A DNA stretch of 64,000 nucleotides from an uncultured Porphyromonadaceae bacterium (GTDB lineage: Bacteria; Bacteroidota; Bacteroidia; Bacteroidales; Muribaculaceae): NCBI GenBank assembly GCA_900544305.1, contig UQUV01000009.1, positions 34,142 to 98,141 on the forward strand. Direction: 5' to 3'. This document shows, in pieces, positions 9,279-17,342 of this stretch. The notes below the pieces were generated by a model. The model was not told where the DNA came from and ran no database searches. It was given only the letters and a program-made list of their open reading frames with translations. Position numbers and translations under genes: made by a program. The stretch's first letter is position 1. Each line of letters begins with the position of its first letter.

Positions 9279-9355
9279 CGAATATATAACGCTTAATTCA
9301 TTGATTTACAACACTGACGATGCGTGACATCGGGTGTCATTACGTTACATCGGAA
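9279..9355 (-). promoter_or_regulatory. Candidate traE promoter with upstream conserved motif
   Basis: Read on the minus strand, a TATATTCG box at 9286-9279 is one base off the Bacteroides -7 consensus TAnnTTTG and lies about 45 bases before the traE ATG. Upstream of it lie TTGTAAATCAAT (near 9310-9299) and TGTAACGTAATGACAC (near 9351-9336). The same elements in the same order stand before the operon at 24.5 kb. The rest of the 9235-9470 interval holds no gene I can support. Confidence 0.5.
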
Positions 9356-9470
9356 AGGGATTTCCAAGCGATATGAAAAAGAATTTTTGGCAGCCGATTG
9401 AAAAAAGGAGAATATAAAAACGGGCACTCTCCATGAAAAAATGAGAACGCTGCAACTTGTCAGAATCAAA

Positions 9471-9511
9471 AAAGCGAAGTCTGAAAACCGGGCGGCTTTC
9501 AGACTTCGCTT
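9471..9511 (-). terminator. Strong intrinsic terminator inside the tra array
   Basis: Perfect 15-base arms (9472-9486 and 9497-9511, AAGCGAAGTCTGAAA and its complement) enclose a 10-base loop. On the minus strand the hairpin is followed by TTTTTTGATT. It lies 20 bases after the stop of the gene at 9531-9869, so it should end transcription of traA-traD plus that gene before traE. Confidence 0.85.
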
Positions 9512-9530
9512 CATGTCATGTGAACGCAGT

Positions 9531-9869
9531 TTACTCTGCTGCTGAATCGGAAGAGAAGACACGCTGTTTCCTCTGTTCCTCCTTTTTCTCTTTTTGCAGC
9601 TTCTTTTTGAATTCCATTTCCTTCAGAATCTGTTTCAGCGGCCTGACAGTTTCAGGCTGATCGCGCTTGAACCTCTTGAAGTAGATATTCTCTATGAACT
9701 GTGGAAGCGGAGCTTTCCACGGCTCCTGTCTGTGGTTGTCAATCTTCCCGAGTTTGTCAGGATTCAGACCAAGTTCACGTGCCATCTGCACATGCCTGTC
9801 CGACAGACGGTGACGCTTCTGGGCAGCCATCCATTTTTCCAATATTGCTTTTGTTACTGCCATAATCAT
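9531..9869 (-). CDS. Conserved small tra-region protein of unknown function
   Basis: A 112-residue soluble, highly charged protein. Residues 1-60 form a helical domain (AILEKWMAAQKRHRLSDRHV, ELGLNPDKLGKIDNHRQEPW) and the C-terminal third is a Lys/Glu-rich coiled coil (LKEMEFKKKLQKEKKEEQRK). The middle segment resembles small DNA-binding helical bundles, but I cannot assign a family. A second ATG two codons in (9863) is an equally good start. It has its own -7 box at 9880-9887 and its own terminator at 9471-9511, so it may be a single-gene unit between traD and traE. Confidence 0.72.
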   Translation of the reverse strand: MIMAVTKAILEKWMAAQKRHRLSDRHVQMARELGLNPDKLGKIDNHRQEPWKAPLPQFIENIYFKRFKRDQPETVRPLKQILKEMEFKKKLQKEKKEEQRKQRVFSSDSAAE

Positions 9870-9879
9870 TCATTTTTTG

Positions 9880-9887
9880 CAAAGGTA
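9880..9887 (-). promoter_or_regulatory. -7 box of the small gene at 9531-9869
   Basis: On the minus strand TACCTTTG fits TAnnTTTG exactly and lies 11-18 bases before the first ATG. No clear -33 TTTG is visible at 19-21 bases upstream. The short spacing implies a very short leader. Confidence 0.5.
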
Positions 9888-10013
9888 CGAATCTTGCCAT
9901 TATGATAAGGATATGACTATTTGTATTTTATCCGACGTTGTTTTCTGAAAATGAAGAAGGCACGCCGATATCACATCGACATGCCCCCAAAAATATGGCA
10001 ACAAAAGAAACAA

Positions 10014-10790
10014 TTAAACGAATTTACCTATATCGAAAACTTCTTTTTTCTTCGGAGTACCCCTTCGTCTTAAAAGCGGTTTTCCGGCTTCATCCAGATA
10101 TTCGTTGAGCAGATGCCCGATTTTATGCTGGCATCCGATTTCGTTTTCAAGAAGATTCAATATTTCCGTACCGGATAACTTGTGATAAATTGTCATGCTC
10201 GCACGAAAAGCCTTCTGTTCATCACGGGTAGCGGAAGTCAACACTTCCACAACATTATTCATTTCCTCGAATGTCATTGCCGTGTTGAAATCAGGATCAG
10301 GTTCCGCACCCACCGGAGCCATAAGTTCTTCCTTTTCCTCCTTGGTCAACCCTTTGTTTTCCTGTACCACATCCTCGGGATTGATTTCTTCATCTTCTTC
10401 TATAGGTTCCCTAACCAATGGTTCGGAATGTGTTGGCTTTTTTCTTGCCACATCAGGGTCTTCCAGATAGACGATTCTGGTCTTGCCAATCACGTCATTA
10501 TCGTCAACCTGAGAAGGCCGTTCTACAGTTACAGGCTTCTCCTGTACCACTTTTGTTTCCGGCACATTTTTCTTACGCCTTGCCTTTTTCCTGGCTTTTT
10601 CGGCTTTCTTTTCCCTGTATATCCGATATTCTTTACGATATTTCCATAACTTGATACGGGCTATACGCATCATATGGTACACTTTCTCCCATGCGTCATA
10701 CACTTGCTGGCTGAAAATGAATATCCACAATCTGTATAATATGAAGATAGCGCACAGGACTTTGACTGCGAAATAAATTTTAATTTCCAT
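10014..10790 (-). CDS. traD: Conjugal transfer protein TraD (DUF4122 family)
   Basis: A 258-residue protein with an N-terminal membrane helix (about residues 8-27, VKVLCAIFILYRLWIFIF), a very basic stretch (EYRIYREKKAEKARKKARRKK), an acidic Pro/Glu-rich linker and a C-terminal helical domain ending KKKEVFDIGKFV. This matches TraD of CTnDOT-type elements, known by position and not by biochemistry. It overlaps the upstream DUF3408 gene by 11 bases, so the two are translationally linked. It is not the VirD4-type TraD of F plasmids; that role is taken here by the product at 14813. Confidence 0.82.
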   Translation of the reverse strand: MEIKIYFAVKVLCAIFILYRLWIFIFSQQVYDAWEKVYHMMRIARIKLWKYRKEYRIYREKKAEKARKKARRKKNVPETKVVQEKPVTVERPSQVDDNDVIGKTRIVYLEDPDVARKKPTHSEPLVREPIEEDEEINPEDVVQENKGLTKEEKEELMAPVGAEPDPDFNTAMTFEEMNNVVEVLTSATRDEQKAFRASMTIYHKLSGTEILNLLENEIGCQHKIGHLLNEYLDEAGKPLLRRRGTPKKKEVFDIGKFV

Positions 10791-11232
10791 AATCAGCTTT
10801 CTTTTCTTCGTACAATTTTATAATCTCAGGTGAATATTTTTTCAGATGCTCGTCCACAATATTATTGATGTAGCCGGACATGGTAGCTTTGGGGTCTATG
10901 ACCAAAAGCATGTATTTGATTATACAGGCATTCTCCTGCTCGATACAGACTTGTGCCCGCTTTGCCAACGGTTTACAAGTAAGGTATTTTTCTTTGTAAA
11001 TGGCACATCGCTCATCAATGCCGGGCGATTCTTTCTTTTGTTCAGGAAGGTTTACCGGTTCTGCATTTTTCACAGCCTCATTTGATTTGGCTGTATCCTT
11101 TTGTTTCAAACCGGACTTTCTGCCGAAAGTCATTTGTATAAGCCTTGCAGAAGCATGAATGGCTATCACTAATACAATAAATACCATGATAATAACGACT
11201 ACAATAGTCATAGTGTCAAAAAAGTCTCCCAT
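10780..11232 (-). CDS. traC: DUF3408 protein with membrane anchor (TraC position)
   Basis: A 150-residue protein with an N-terminal transmembrane helix at about residues 8-28 (MTIVVVIIMVFIVLVIAIHA), a charged linker and a C-terminal DUF3408 domain (YKEKYLTCKPLAKRAQVCIE through MSGYINNIVDEHLKKY). DUF3408 domains resemble ribbon-helix-helix partners of ParA-type ATPases and occur in pairs after traA in these elements. The paralogue just upstream (11235-11672) lacks the membrane helix, so this copy could tether a partition-like complex to the membrane. That is an inference. Confidence 0.8.
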   Translation of the reverse strand: MGDFFDTMTIVVVIIMVFIVLVIAIHASARLIQMTFGRKSGLKQKDTAKSNEAVKNAEPVNLPEQKKESPGIDERCAIYKEKYLTCKPLAKRAQVCIEQENACIIKYMLLVIDPKATMSGYINNIVDEHLKKYSPEIIKLYEEKKADYGN

Positions 11233-11234
11233 AA

Positions 11235-11672
11235 TTATTTTTTATATAAAGGTTCATTATTGATTTGATTATAATAGAGGCCGTCTATTTCCTCCTTATA
11301 TTGCTCGAAATGAGCGGTCAGTACATTGTCAATGAATTTCGACATACTGATTTTGGGGGCTACAACCGATAAGAATTTCTGTATAAGCCGATAATTGTCG
11401 ATACCGATATAAGCCTGCTGCCTTTGCAGAACATTTCCTCCCGAAAGGAACTCTTTGCGGTACGAATCCGTGACGTCCTTTCGTTTTTTTGGTTTGCCTG
11501 TACTTTTCTCAACAGTTACAGGTCCCGGATTGTCCGCTTCGCACTCATTCCCATCGGATTCATCAGTGGTTATTACATCATCCACGGATATGTCTTTCCC
11601 ATAATTGGGTATATCCCCGGCCATAATGCCTCTGATCATCTCTTCGTTCACGGTTACTTGTTTTTTTGCCAT
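11235..11672 (-). CDS. traB: DUF3408 protein (TraB position)
   Basis: A 145-residue soluble protein: an acidic N-terminal half (VDDVITTDESDGNECEADNP), a basic linker (KSTGKPKKRKDVTDSYRKEF) and a C-terminal DUF3408 domain (YIGIDNYRLIQKFLSVVAPK, MSKFIDNVLTAHFEQYKEEI). It lies 5 bases after traA and 2 bases before its paralogue. A ParA ATPase followed by DUF3408 proteins is the usual start of CTnDOT-type transfer regions. It probably acts as the ParB-like or adaptor partner of TraA, by context. Confidence 0.82.
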   Translation of the reverse strand: MAKKQVTVNEEMIRGIMAGDIPNYGKDISVDDVITTDESDGNECEADNPGPVTVEKSTGKPKKRKDVTDSYRKEFLSGGNVLQRQQAYIGIDNYRLIQKFLSVVAPKISMSKFIDNVLTAHFEQYKEEIDGLYYNQINNEPLYKK

Positions 11673-11677
11673 AGTAT

Positions 11678-12433
11678 TTATTTTTTGAATTTGACCAATA
11701 GTTCTTCCGCCAATTCTGTCAGCCCGCTACCCTTCAACGATTTGGCTGGAGGAGGAAACAAGGTACTACGAAAGAAGTTTCGGGTTGTCAAGGATAGTTC
11801 CTTGTTGTAGCGGTTGGTTTCCGGGATGATGGTATCCAATACCGTAAATTCCAATTTTTGCATGATGATATTGTAAGCGTCGAAAACTTCCGTGGAAGCG
11901 CGGGCATCTTTACGGGTCCAGAAAAAGAGGAATTCTCGCAAGGGAGCTTCCTTGCTTGTCTTGGCATAGTCCCATACGATAGTTGAGAACGAAAGACTGC
12001 TTTGCATTACAATACGGTCAGGAATAATCGGGGTTATCACATAGTCCATGTTCACGATGGTGTTGATTACGCCGGAAGAATTCACTGTTCCGGGCAAGTC
12101 CACGATAATCAAATCGTAATTCCCATTATTCATAAGTTTCTCCGCGGCATCACGGGCATTTTCCGCTTTTGAGCCGACAATCGTATAGGCTTTCTTCCGG
12201 ATACGTTCGTACTGGGATTTCAACAGTTGTTTGAAATAATCACTGTTTTCAACAGTACGCATATCCCTCTCTTTCATACGGACCAGACTGAACTGCGGAT
12301 AATCGCAGTCGATGACAGCTACATTCAGTCCTTTCAGGTAATGATAATACCCGGCAAGCATAATCGTCATGGTCGATTTACCCACTCCGCCTTTCTGGTT
12401 GCAAACGGCAACTAAAACTGTGTCTTTTTTCAT
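11678..12433 (-). CDS. traA: ParA-family ATPase TraA
   Basis: A 251-residue ParA/MinD-type ATPase. The deviant Walker A is NQKGGVGKST at about residues 11-20, with the signature lysine in KGGVGK. Walker A' is VAVIDCDYPQFS near residue 50, and Walker B is DLIIVDLPGTVNSSG near residue 120. I chose the ATG at 12433, preceded by a purine-rich AAAGAAAGAAAA stretch, over 12460, which has none. It is the first gene of the tra array and faces mobA across a 0.6 kb regulatory region. ParA proteins of these elements are needed for conjugation and may also act as regulators. Confidence 0.9.
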   Translation of the reverse strand: MKKDTVLVAVCNQKGGVGKSTMTIMLAGYYHYLKGLNVAVIDCDYPQFSLVRMKERDMRTVENSDYFKQLLKSQYERIRKKAYTIVGSKAENARDAAEKLMNNGNYDLIIVDLPGTVNSSGVINTIVNMDYVITPIIPDRIVMQSSLSFSTIVWDYAKTSKEAPLREFLFFWTRKDARASTEVFDAYNIIMQKLEFTVLDTIIPETNRYNKELSLTTRNFFRSTLFPPPAKSLKGSGLTELAEELLVKFKK

Positions 12434-12469
12434 TTTTCTTTCTTTTTTATAGTTAAACATTAATCGGAT

Positions 12470-12680
12470 TCAGTATTCCAGTAAGTAAGGAATGACTGGA
12501 TATATGCCGTAATACGGTATCTAATCCATTCAGTCTGACGGTCATTACTGCACATCACAAGTCTGTCAGACATTCCTTACTGCCTGTGTGCAGTACTCCA
12601 TTCGTGCATCATTCCAGTCATACATTCTCTCATCCAGACAGTCAGTCAGCAGGTCCTTCAGACACTCTTTACCGCACATA
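12470..12680. repeat. Cluster of short direct and inverted repeats between traA and mobA
   Basis: The sequence AAGGAATG followed by a CTG-containing tail occurs at about 12487-12498 and inverted at about 12569-12580. Variants of CCAGTCAT or CAGACAGTCAGTC recur near 12529, 12562, 12614 and 12636. No open frame of note crosses it. Such iterated sites often bind a regulator or relaxosome protein. Spacing is irregular and there are no unique spacers, so it is not a CRISPR array. Confidence 0.45.
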
Positions 12681-12749
12681 TTCTGTCGTTCATGCCGCAA
12701 ATAAAAAGGAAAATTTTCATACCGGCACTATGTTTCGGGCGAGGTGACG

Positions 12750-12822
12750 ACCCGTGTCATCAAATGACATCTTGTTACATATAATATACTGTTTTACAGA
12801 TAGATATACCGCCGTAACTTTG
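12750..12822 (+). promoter_or_regulatory. Candidate mobAB promoter and upstream operator
   Basis: TAACTTTG at 12815-12822 fits the -7 consensus TAnnTTTG, with a T-rich TTTTA near 12792-12796 at about -33. Upstream, GTGTCATCAAATGACATCTTG (12753-12773) combines half-sites (ATGACA, ACAAGATGT on the other strand) that also occur before traE and before the gene at 24500. The transcript would begin near 12829 and include the inverted repeat at 12903-12999 in its leader. Confidence 0.5.
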
Positions 12823-12902
12823 CCACCGACAACGGAACGGATGCCGGATGGAGCTATCCCCGAAGCCGAAGAATGAGGTTGAAGGTCAAAACTCAATTTG
12901 AC

Positions 12903-12999
12903 TTCAGGCAAATTCATGTTCAAGCGAACATAGCAAGTTGTGTTTTGGGCAGCCCGAAATGATTCGGGCATCCCAAAACAAACTTGCCACTCGCCTGAA
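12903..12999. other. Large nested inverted repeat before mobA, candidate oriT
   Basis: Arms at 12933-12958 and 12963-12987 are complementary over about 25 bases with one bulge and two mismatches, around the tetranucleotide ATGA. They contain GTTTTGGG facing CCCAAAAC and GCCCGAA facing TTCGGGC. An outer pair, TTCAGGC (12903-12909) and GCCTGAA (12993-12999), encloses them. The origin of transfer of mobilisation modules usually lies just upstream of the relaxosome genes and is marked by inverted repeats, so this is the best oriT candidate. The nick site is not identified. It could instead be a hairpin controlling mobA translation. Confidence 0.5.
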
Positions 13000-13064
13000 G
13001 GCTCGGGAGGGATTTCCTCCAAAGTCGGAAATCCATGACGTAAAATCAGAAACAGAAAATCTCA

Positions 13065-13535
13065 ATGCGTATGGAAGAAAACAGTAAAAGAAGAACAAGA
13101 AGAAGCACGGGCAGAAAACCGAAGACCGACCCGGCAGTATTCCGCTACGGTATCAAACTGACTTCGGAAGAGAACGGAAATTTCGAGCTGCTGTTTGAAA
13201 AATCCGGGATGAAACAACGGGCAAGATTCATCAAGGCGATGATTTTCGGGCGCGAAATGAAGGTGGTCAGAATCGACAAGGCGGCGATGGACTACTACAT
13301 CAGGCTGACAAATTTCTACCACCAGTTCCAGGCCATCGGCAACAACTACAACCAGACGGTGAAGGCAGTCAAGTCCAATTTCGGCGAGAAGCGGGCGTTC
13401 GTCCTGCTCCGCAATCTGGAGAAGGCCACCATCGACCTGGTGGTGCTGAGCAAGCGGATCATCATGCTTACCCGGGAGTTCGAGGAGGAATACCTTATAA
13501 AAAGAAAGAAGGAGGAACAGCAGAATGGTGGCTAA
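13065..13535 (+). CDS. mobA: Mobilisation accessory protein MobA
   Basis: A 156-residue basic protein. The N-terminus is Lys/Arg-rich (ENSKRRTRRSTGRKPKTDPA), followed by a small DNA-binding-like domain (FRYGIKLTSEENGNFELLFE) and helices ending with the mobilisation-protein pattern YHQFQAIGNNYNQTVKAVKS. Proteins of this family bind oriT and help the relaxase. A second ATG at 13071 is possible. The gene overlaps mobB by 11 bases, so the two are translated together, and it follows the inverted repeat described above. Confidence 0.88.
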   Translation: MRMEENSKRRTRRSTGRKPKTDPAVFRYGIKLTSEENGNFELLFEKSGMKQRARFIKAMIFGREMKVVRIDKAAMDYYIRLTNFYHQFQAIGNNYNQTVKAVKSNFGEKRAFVLLRNLEKATIDLVVLSKRIIMLTREFEEEYLIKRKKEEQQNGG

Positions 13536-14778
13536 GATCAACAGGGGTGTATCGCTCTACGGGGCGGTCATCTACAACCAGCGTAAAGTGGACGAGGCAA
13601 CCGCCCGTATCATCGCGGGTAACCGCATGATTACCGACCTCAGCGGAAATCCCCACAATGTCATGCAGCAGACCCTGTGGGCTTTCGAGAGCTACCTCGC
13701 CGCCAACAGAAACACGGAGAAGCCGGTACTGCATATCTCCCTGAACCCATCGGTGGACGACCGCCTCACGGACGGGCAGTTCGCGGAACTGGCACGCGAG
13801 TACATGCAGAAGATGGGCTACGGCGACCAGCCCTACATCGTCTATCTGCACGAAGACATTGACCGCAGGCATGTCCATATCGTCTCCACCTGCGTGAAGG
13901 AGAACGGCGAGAAAATCAGTGACGCATACGAATGGAACCGCTCGATGAAAGCCTGCCGGGAACTGGAAAACAAATTCGGGCTCAAACCTGTGGCAGACAA
14001 GCGGAACGAACTGCTGGCACCGTATCTAAAGAAAGCGGACTACCGGGACGGGGACGTGAAACGTCAGGTCGGTAATATCCTCAAAAGTGTGTTCACCGCC
14101 TACCGCTTCCAGACATTCGGGGAGTTCAGTGCCATGCTCTCATGCTTCAACATCGAGGCCAAACAGGTTCGGGGAGAATTTGAAGGCTCACCCTACAACG
14201 GTATCGTATATACCCTGACGGACGATGCGGGTAGGCCGGTATGCACGCCCATCAAGTCTTCGCTCATCGGCAAGCGCTTCGGCTACGAAGGGATAGAAAA
14301 AAGGATTGCCGTCAATGTCCGAGATTTCAGAAACCGGAAGTGGCAGCCGAAAATCCATGATGCCGTCACGCTGGCCATGCACGGCTGCCGAGGAAACCGG
14401 GAAGATTTCATCCGGCTGCTCGGGGAAAAGGGCATTGACGTGGTGTTCAGGGAAAACGAGGAAGGCCGTATCTACGGCGTGACCTTCATAGACCACAGAA
14501 ACCGTGAGGTATATAACGGTTCCCGTCTGGGCAAGAAGTTTTCCGCCAACGCCTTCGAACAGCTTTTTAACAGGCCGCAGGATTTTCCGGAGCCGGAATC
14601 CACCGGACAATATGCCTCCACACGGGAGAGCCTTTCCGACAACATGGAAAGCACCATCGAGCAGGCTTTCGGAATATTCAGTACCGACATCAACGGACCG
14701 GACCCGCAGGAGGAGGCACTCGCCCGCAGACTGCAACGCAAGAAAAAGAAGAAACGCCGTTCACGCGGCATATCCTGA
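13525..14778 (+). CDS. mobB: Relaxase / mobilisation nuclease MobB
   Basis: A 417-residue relaxase that would nick oriT and pilot the strand. The N-terminal catalytic domain (residues 1-150) carries VLHISLNPSVDDRL and the metal-binding histidine motif HEDIDRRHVHIVST near residues 109-122. The probable catalytic tyrosine is in the N-terminal SLYGAVIYNQ region. The C-terminal half is less conserved and ends in a basic tail (RRLQRKKKKKRRSRG). Length and order (mobA, mobB, mobC) match CTnDOT-type elements. Confidence 0.92.
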   Translation: MVAKINRGVSLYGAVIYNQRKVDEATARIIAGNRMITDLSGNPHNVMQQTLWAFESYLAANRNTEKPVLHISLNPSVDDRLTDGQFAELAREYMQKMGYGDQPYIVYLHEDIDRRHVHIVSTCVKENGEKISDAYEWNRSMKACRELENKFGLKPVADKRNELLAPYLKKADYRDGDVKRQVGNILKSVFTAYRFQTFGEFSAMLSCFNIEAKQVRGEFEGSPYNGIVYTLTDDAGRPVCTPIKSSLIGKRFGYEGIEKRIAVNVRDFRNRKWQPKIHDAVTLAMHGCRGNREDFIRLLGEKGIDVVFRENEEGRIYGVTFIDHRNREVYNGSRLGKKFSANAFEQLFNRPQDFPEPESTGQYASTRESLSDNMESTIEQAFGIFSTDINGPDPQEEALARRLQRKKKKKRRSRGIS

Positions 14779-14812
14779 TTGTCAATTACCAACCATCAAA
14801 ATTTTTACAGTT

Positions 14813-16840
14813 ATGCAACAAGAAGATGATTTAAGAGGACTGGCCAAGGTCATGGAGTTCATGCGTGCCATTTCCATCGTGTTTATTGTGATCCATGTCT
14901 ACTGGTTCTGCTACAGCGCATTCGTGGATATGGGCATCAACATCGGAGTCGTGGACAGGATTCTGCTGAACTTCCAGAGGACGGCAGGACTGTTCAGCAA
15001 CCTACTCGTGACGAAAGTGTTCGCCTTCATATTCCTGGGACTTTCGTGTCTGGGTACGAAAGGTGTCAAGAACCAGAAGATGACGTGGCGGAAAATATAC
15101 GCCGCCTTCCTCGGCGGCATCGTCCTGTTCTTCATGAACTGGTGGATGCTCGACCTGCCGTTCAGTACGACAGTGAATGCTACCGTATATACGCTGACGC
15201 TCACCGCAGGCTACATTCTCCTGCTTATGTCGGGAATATGGATCAGCCGTATGCTGAAACACAACCTCATGGAAGACGTATTCAACACCGCCAACGAAAG
15301 TTTCATGCAGGAAACAAAGCTTATGGAAAACGAGTATTCCGTCAACCTGCCCACGAAATTTGTCTATCAGGGCAAGGAATGGGACGGCTGGATCAACATC
15401 GTAAACCCGTTCAGAGCCTCTATCGTACTGGGAACACCCGGCTCCGGAAAGAGCTATGCCGTGGTAAACAACTACATCAAACAGCAGATTGAGAAATCCT
15501 TTGCCATGTATATCTATGACTACAAGTTTCCGGACCTTTCGGAGATAGCCTACAACCATCTGCTCAAGCACAGACAACATTACAAAGTCAAGCCGGAATT
15601 CTATGTCATCAATTTCGACGACCCCAGACGCAGCCACCGATGCAATCCAATCAATCCAAGATTCATGGCGGACATATCGGATGCCTATGAGTCAGCTTAC
15701 ACGATAATGCTCAACCTGAACAAGACCTGGATACAGAAACAGGGTGATTTTTTCGTGGAGTCACCGATTATCCTGCTTGCCGCAATCATCTGGTATTTGC
15801 GGATTTACAAGGACGGAAAGTATTGCACGTTCCCTCATGCAATCGAATTTCTTAACAAGCCGTATGCCGATATCTTCACGATTCTTACCTCTTATCCGTC
15901 CCTCGAAAACTATCTTTCTCCCTTTATGGACGCATGGCAAGGTGGAGCTCAAGACCAGCTCCAGGGCCAGATAGCAAGTGCGAAAATCCCTCTTTCGCGA
16001 ATGATCTCGCCACAGCTTTACTGGGTGATGACGGGAGACGATTTCACCCTTGACCTGAACAATCCCGAACACCCCAAAATCCTCTGCGTGGGCAATAATC
16101 CGGACAGGCAGAATATATATTCGGCGGCTCTCGGCCTGTACAATTCGCGCATCGTCAAATTGGTGAACAAGAAAGGACAACTGAAAAGTTCCATCATCAT
16201 CGACGAGCTTCCGACCATCTATTTCCGTGGTATCGACAACCTGATTGCGACCGCCCGAAGCAACAAGGTGGCCGTCTGTCTCGGCTTCCAGGACTTCTCG
16301 CAGCTTGCACGTGACTACGGCGACAAGGAGGCGAAGGTTATCCAGAACACGGTGGGCAATATCTTCAGCGGACAGGTGGTCGGAGAAACGGCAAAATCAC
16401 TGTCGGAACGGTTCGGCAAGATTCTCCAGCAGCGGCAGTCCATATCCATCAACCGTCAGGACACTTCGACTTCCATCAACACGCAGCTTGATTCCCTGAT
16501 ACCCGCTTCCAAGATAGCCAATCTTTCGCAGGGTACATTCGTTGGCAGCGTGGCAGACAATTTCGGGGAAGAGATAGACCAGAAGATTTTCCATGCCCGC
16601 ATCATCGTGGACAGCGCAAAGGTATCGGAAGAGATGAAAGCCTACAAGAAAATTCCTGTCATCAACGAGTTCAGGGACGCGGACGGAAACGATATCATGC
16701 AGCAGCAGATTGACCGCAACTACTCGCAGATAAAGGCGGATGTCTTGCAGATAATAGAAGAAGAAATGGAAAGAATAAAAAATGATCCGGAGCTGAGACA
16801 CCTCATCCCGCAGCAGGAGGGAGAAGAAAACAATGACTGA
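14813..16840 (+). CDS. mobC: Type IV coupling protein MobC (VirD4/TraG-like)
   Basis: A 675-residue coupling ATPase that links the relaxosome to the channel. The start at 14813 (MQQEDDLRGLAKVMEFMRAI) is chosen because the upstream extension lies inside mobB. The N-terminus has four membrane helices (residues 16-40, 60-80, 92-110, 120-142). Walker A is GTPGSGKSYAV near residue 206 and Walker B is SIIIDELPTIYFRG near residue 460. A glutamine-containing SNKVAVCLGFQDFSQLARDY segment follows. The C-terminus is an acidic coiled coil. It lies 34 bases after mobB. Confidence 0.93.
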   Translation: MQQEDDLRGLAKVMEFMRAISIVFIVIHVYWFCYSAFVDMGINIGVVDRILLNFQRTAGLFSNLLVTKVFAFIFLGLSCLGTKGVKNQKMTWRKIYAAFLGGIVLFFMNWWMLDLPFSTTVNATVYTLTLTAGYILLLMSGIWISRMLKHNLMEDVFNTANESFMQETKLMENEYSVNLPTKFVYQGKEWDGWINIVNPFRASIVLGTPGSGKSYAVVNNYIKQQIEKSFAMYIYDYKFPDLSEIAYNHLLKHRQHYKVKPEFYVINFDDPRRSHRCNPINPRFMADISDAYESAYTIMLNLNKTWIQKQGDFFVESPIILLAAIIWYLRIYKDGKYCTFPHAIEFLNKPYADIFTILTSYPSLENYLSPFMDAWQGGAQDQLQGQIASAKIPLSRMISPQLYWVMTGDDFTLDLNNPEHPKILCVGNNPDRQNIYSAALGLYNSRIVKLVNKKGQLKSSIIIDELPTIYFRGIDNLIATARSNKVAVCLGFQDFSQLARDYGDKEAKVIQNTVGNIFSGQVVGETAKSLSERFGKILQQRQSISINRQDTSTSINTQLDSLIPASKIANLSQGTFVGSVADNFGEEIDQKIFHARIIVDSAKVSEEMKAYKKIPVINEFRDADGNDIMQQQIDRNYSQIKADVLQIIEEEMERIKNDPELRHLIPQQEGEENND

Positions 16841-16888
16841 AAATAGAGAAAAAGGGAGACCGCTGTTTTATTTCCGCCTGCAAAGGTC

Positions 16889-17005
16889 GTCCCGTGCCCG
16901 CTGGATTGTGCAAGGCCGGGCCCCTCCGTGGTTTGCTGAAAAAATCATCCTCGCACGAGTGCTCCGGTATTTTTTCGCAAAGCCTTGCGCAATCCGGCAC
17001 GGGAC
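16889..17005 (+). repeat. Structured hairpin repeat, copy A
   Basis: A 117-base nested inverted repeat after mobC. Outer arms GTCCCGTGCC (16889-16898) and GGCACGGGAC (16996-17005) are perfect. They are followed inward by GGATTGTGCAAGGC facing GCCTTGCGCAATCC and by TTTGC-GAAAAAAT facing ATTTTTTCGCAAA. The centre has the core AAATCATCCTCGC (16942-16954) and GCTCCGGTATTTTTT (16961-16975) shared with copies B and C. No T-run follows, so it is not a terminator. The next gene starts about 60 bases downstream. Confidence 0.75.
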
Positions 17006-17065
17006 AGAAAGGCAGGCAAGAAATAAAATACCGGCTTGACAAGCCGCAGATGTCTAACTCAAAAA

Positions 17066-17332
17066 ATGAAAGATATGAGCAGAAGCAACTTCACCCCGAT
17101 GGAAAGATTCCATGAGATTCTAAACGGACACGGACTACAGGCCATGAACGTAGGTATAAATCATATCCGCATCTTTAGGGACGGCCGGAAAATATTCGAC
17201 TACTATCCGCTGAGGATGAAACTCTTCGATTACCACAACTGGTACCAGCTTACCTATCCATCCTTCGGCAATGGCGACGGGAAATGGGAACAGGAACTTC
17301 AGGAGATAATCGGCAGACTTTCTGCCGCATAA
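17066..17332 (+). CDS. Small conserved ICE protein, unknown function
   Basis: An 88-residue soluble protein beginning MKDMSRSNFTPMERFHEILN. An alternative start is at 17075, which has GAAAG upstream. It is rich in aromatic residues (IFDYYPLRMKLFDYHNWYQL) and ends in a short helix. It has no signal peptide or membrane helix. I do not recognise a named family, but codon use and GC match the neighbouring mob genes. It sits between structured repeat A and another small gene 10 bases downstream, which suggests one transcript with mobC or its own. Confidence 0.65.
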   Translation: MKDMSRSNFTPMERFHEILNGHGLQAMNVGINHIRIFRDGRKIFDYYPLRMKLFDYHNWYQLTYPSFGNGDGKWEQELQEIIGRLSAA

Positions 17333-17342
17333 ACGGTATGCT

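Noticed and set aside
9293..9562. Open frame of 89 codons on the minus strand between traE and the small gene
   Set aside because: It crosses a strong terminator and the traE control region and has no recognisable features.
12470..12680. Possible CRISPR-like array
   Set aside because: Repeats are short, of both orientations and irregularly spaced, and no cas gene is near.
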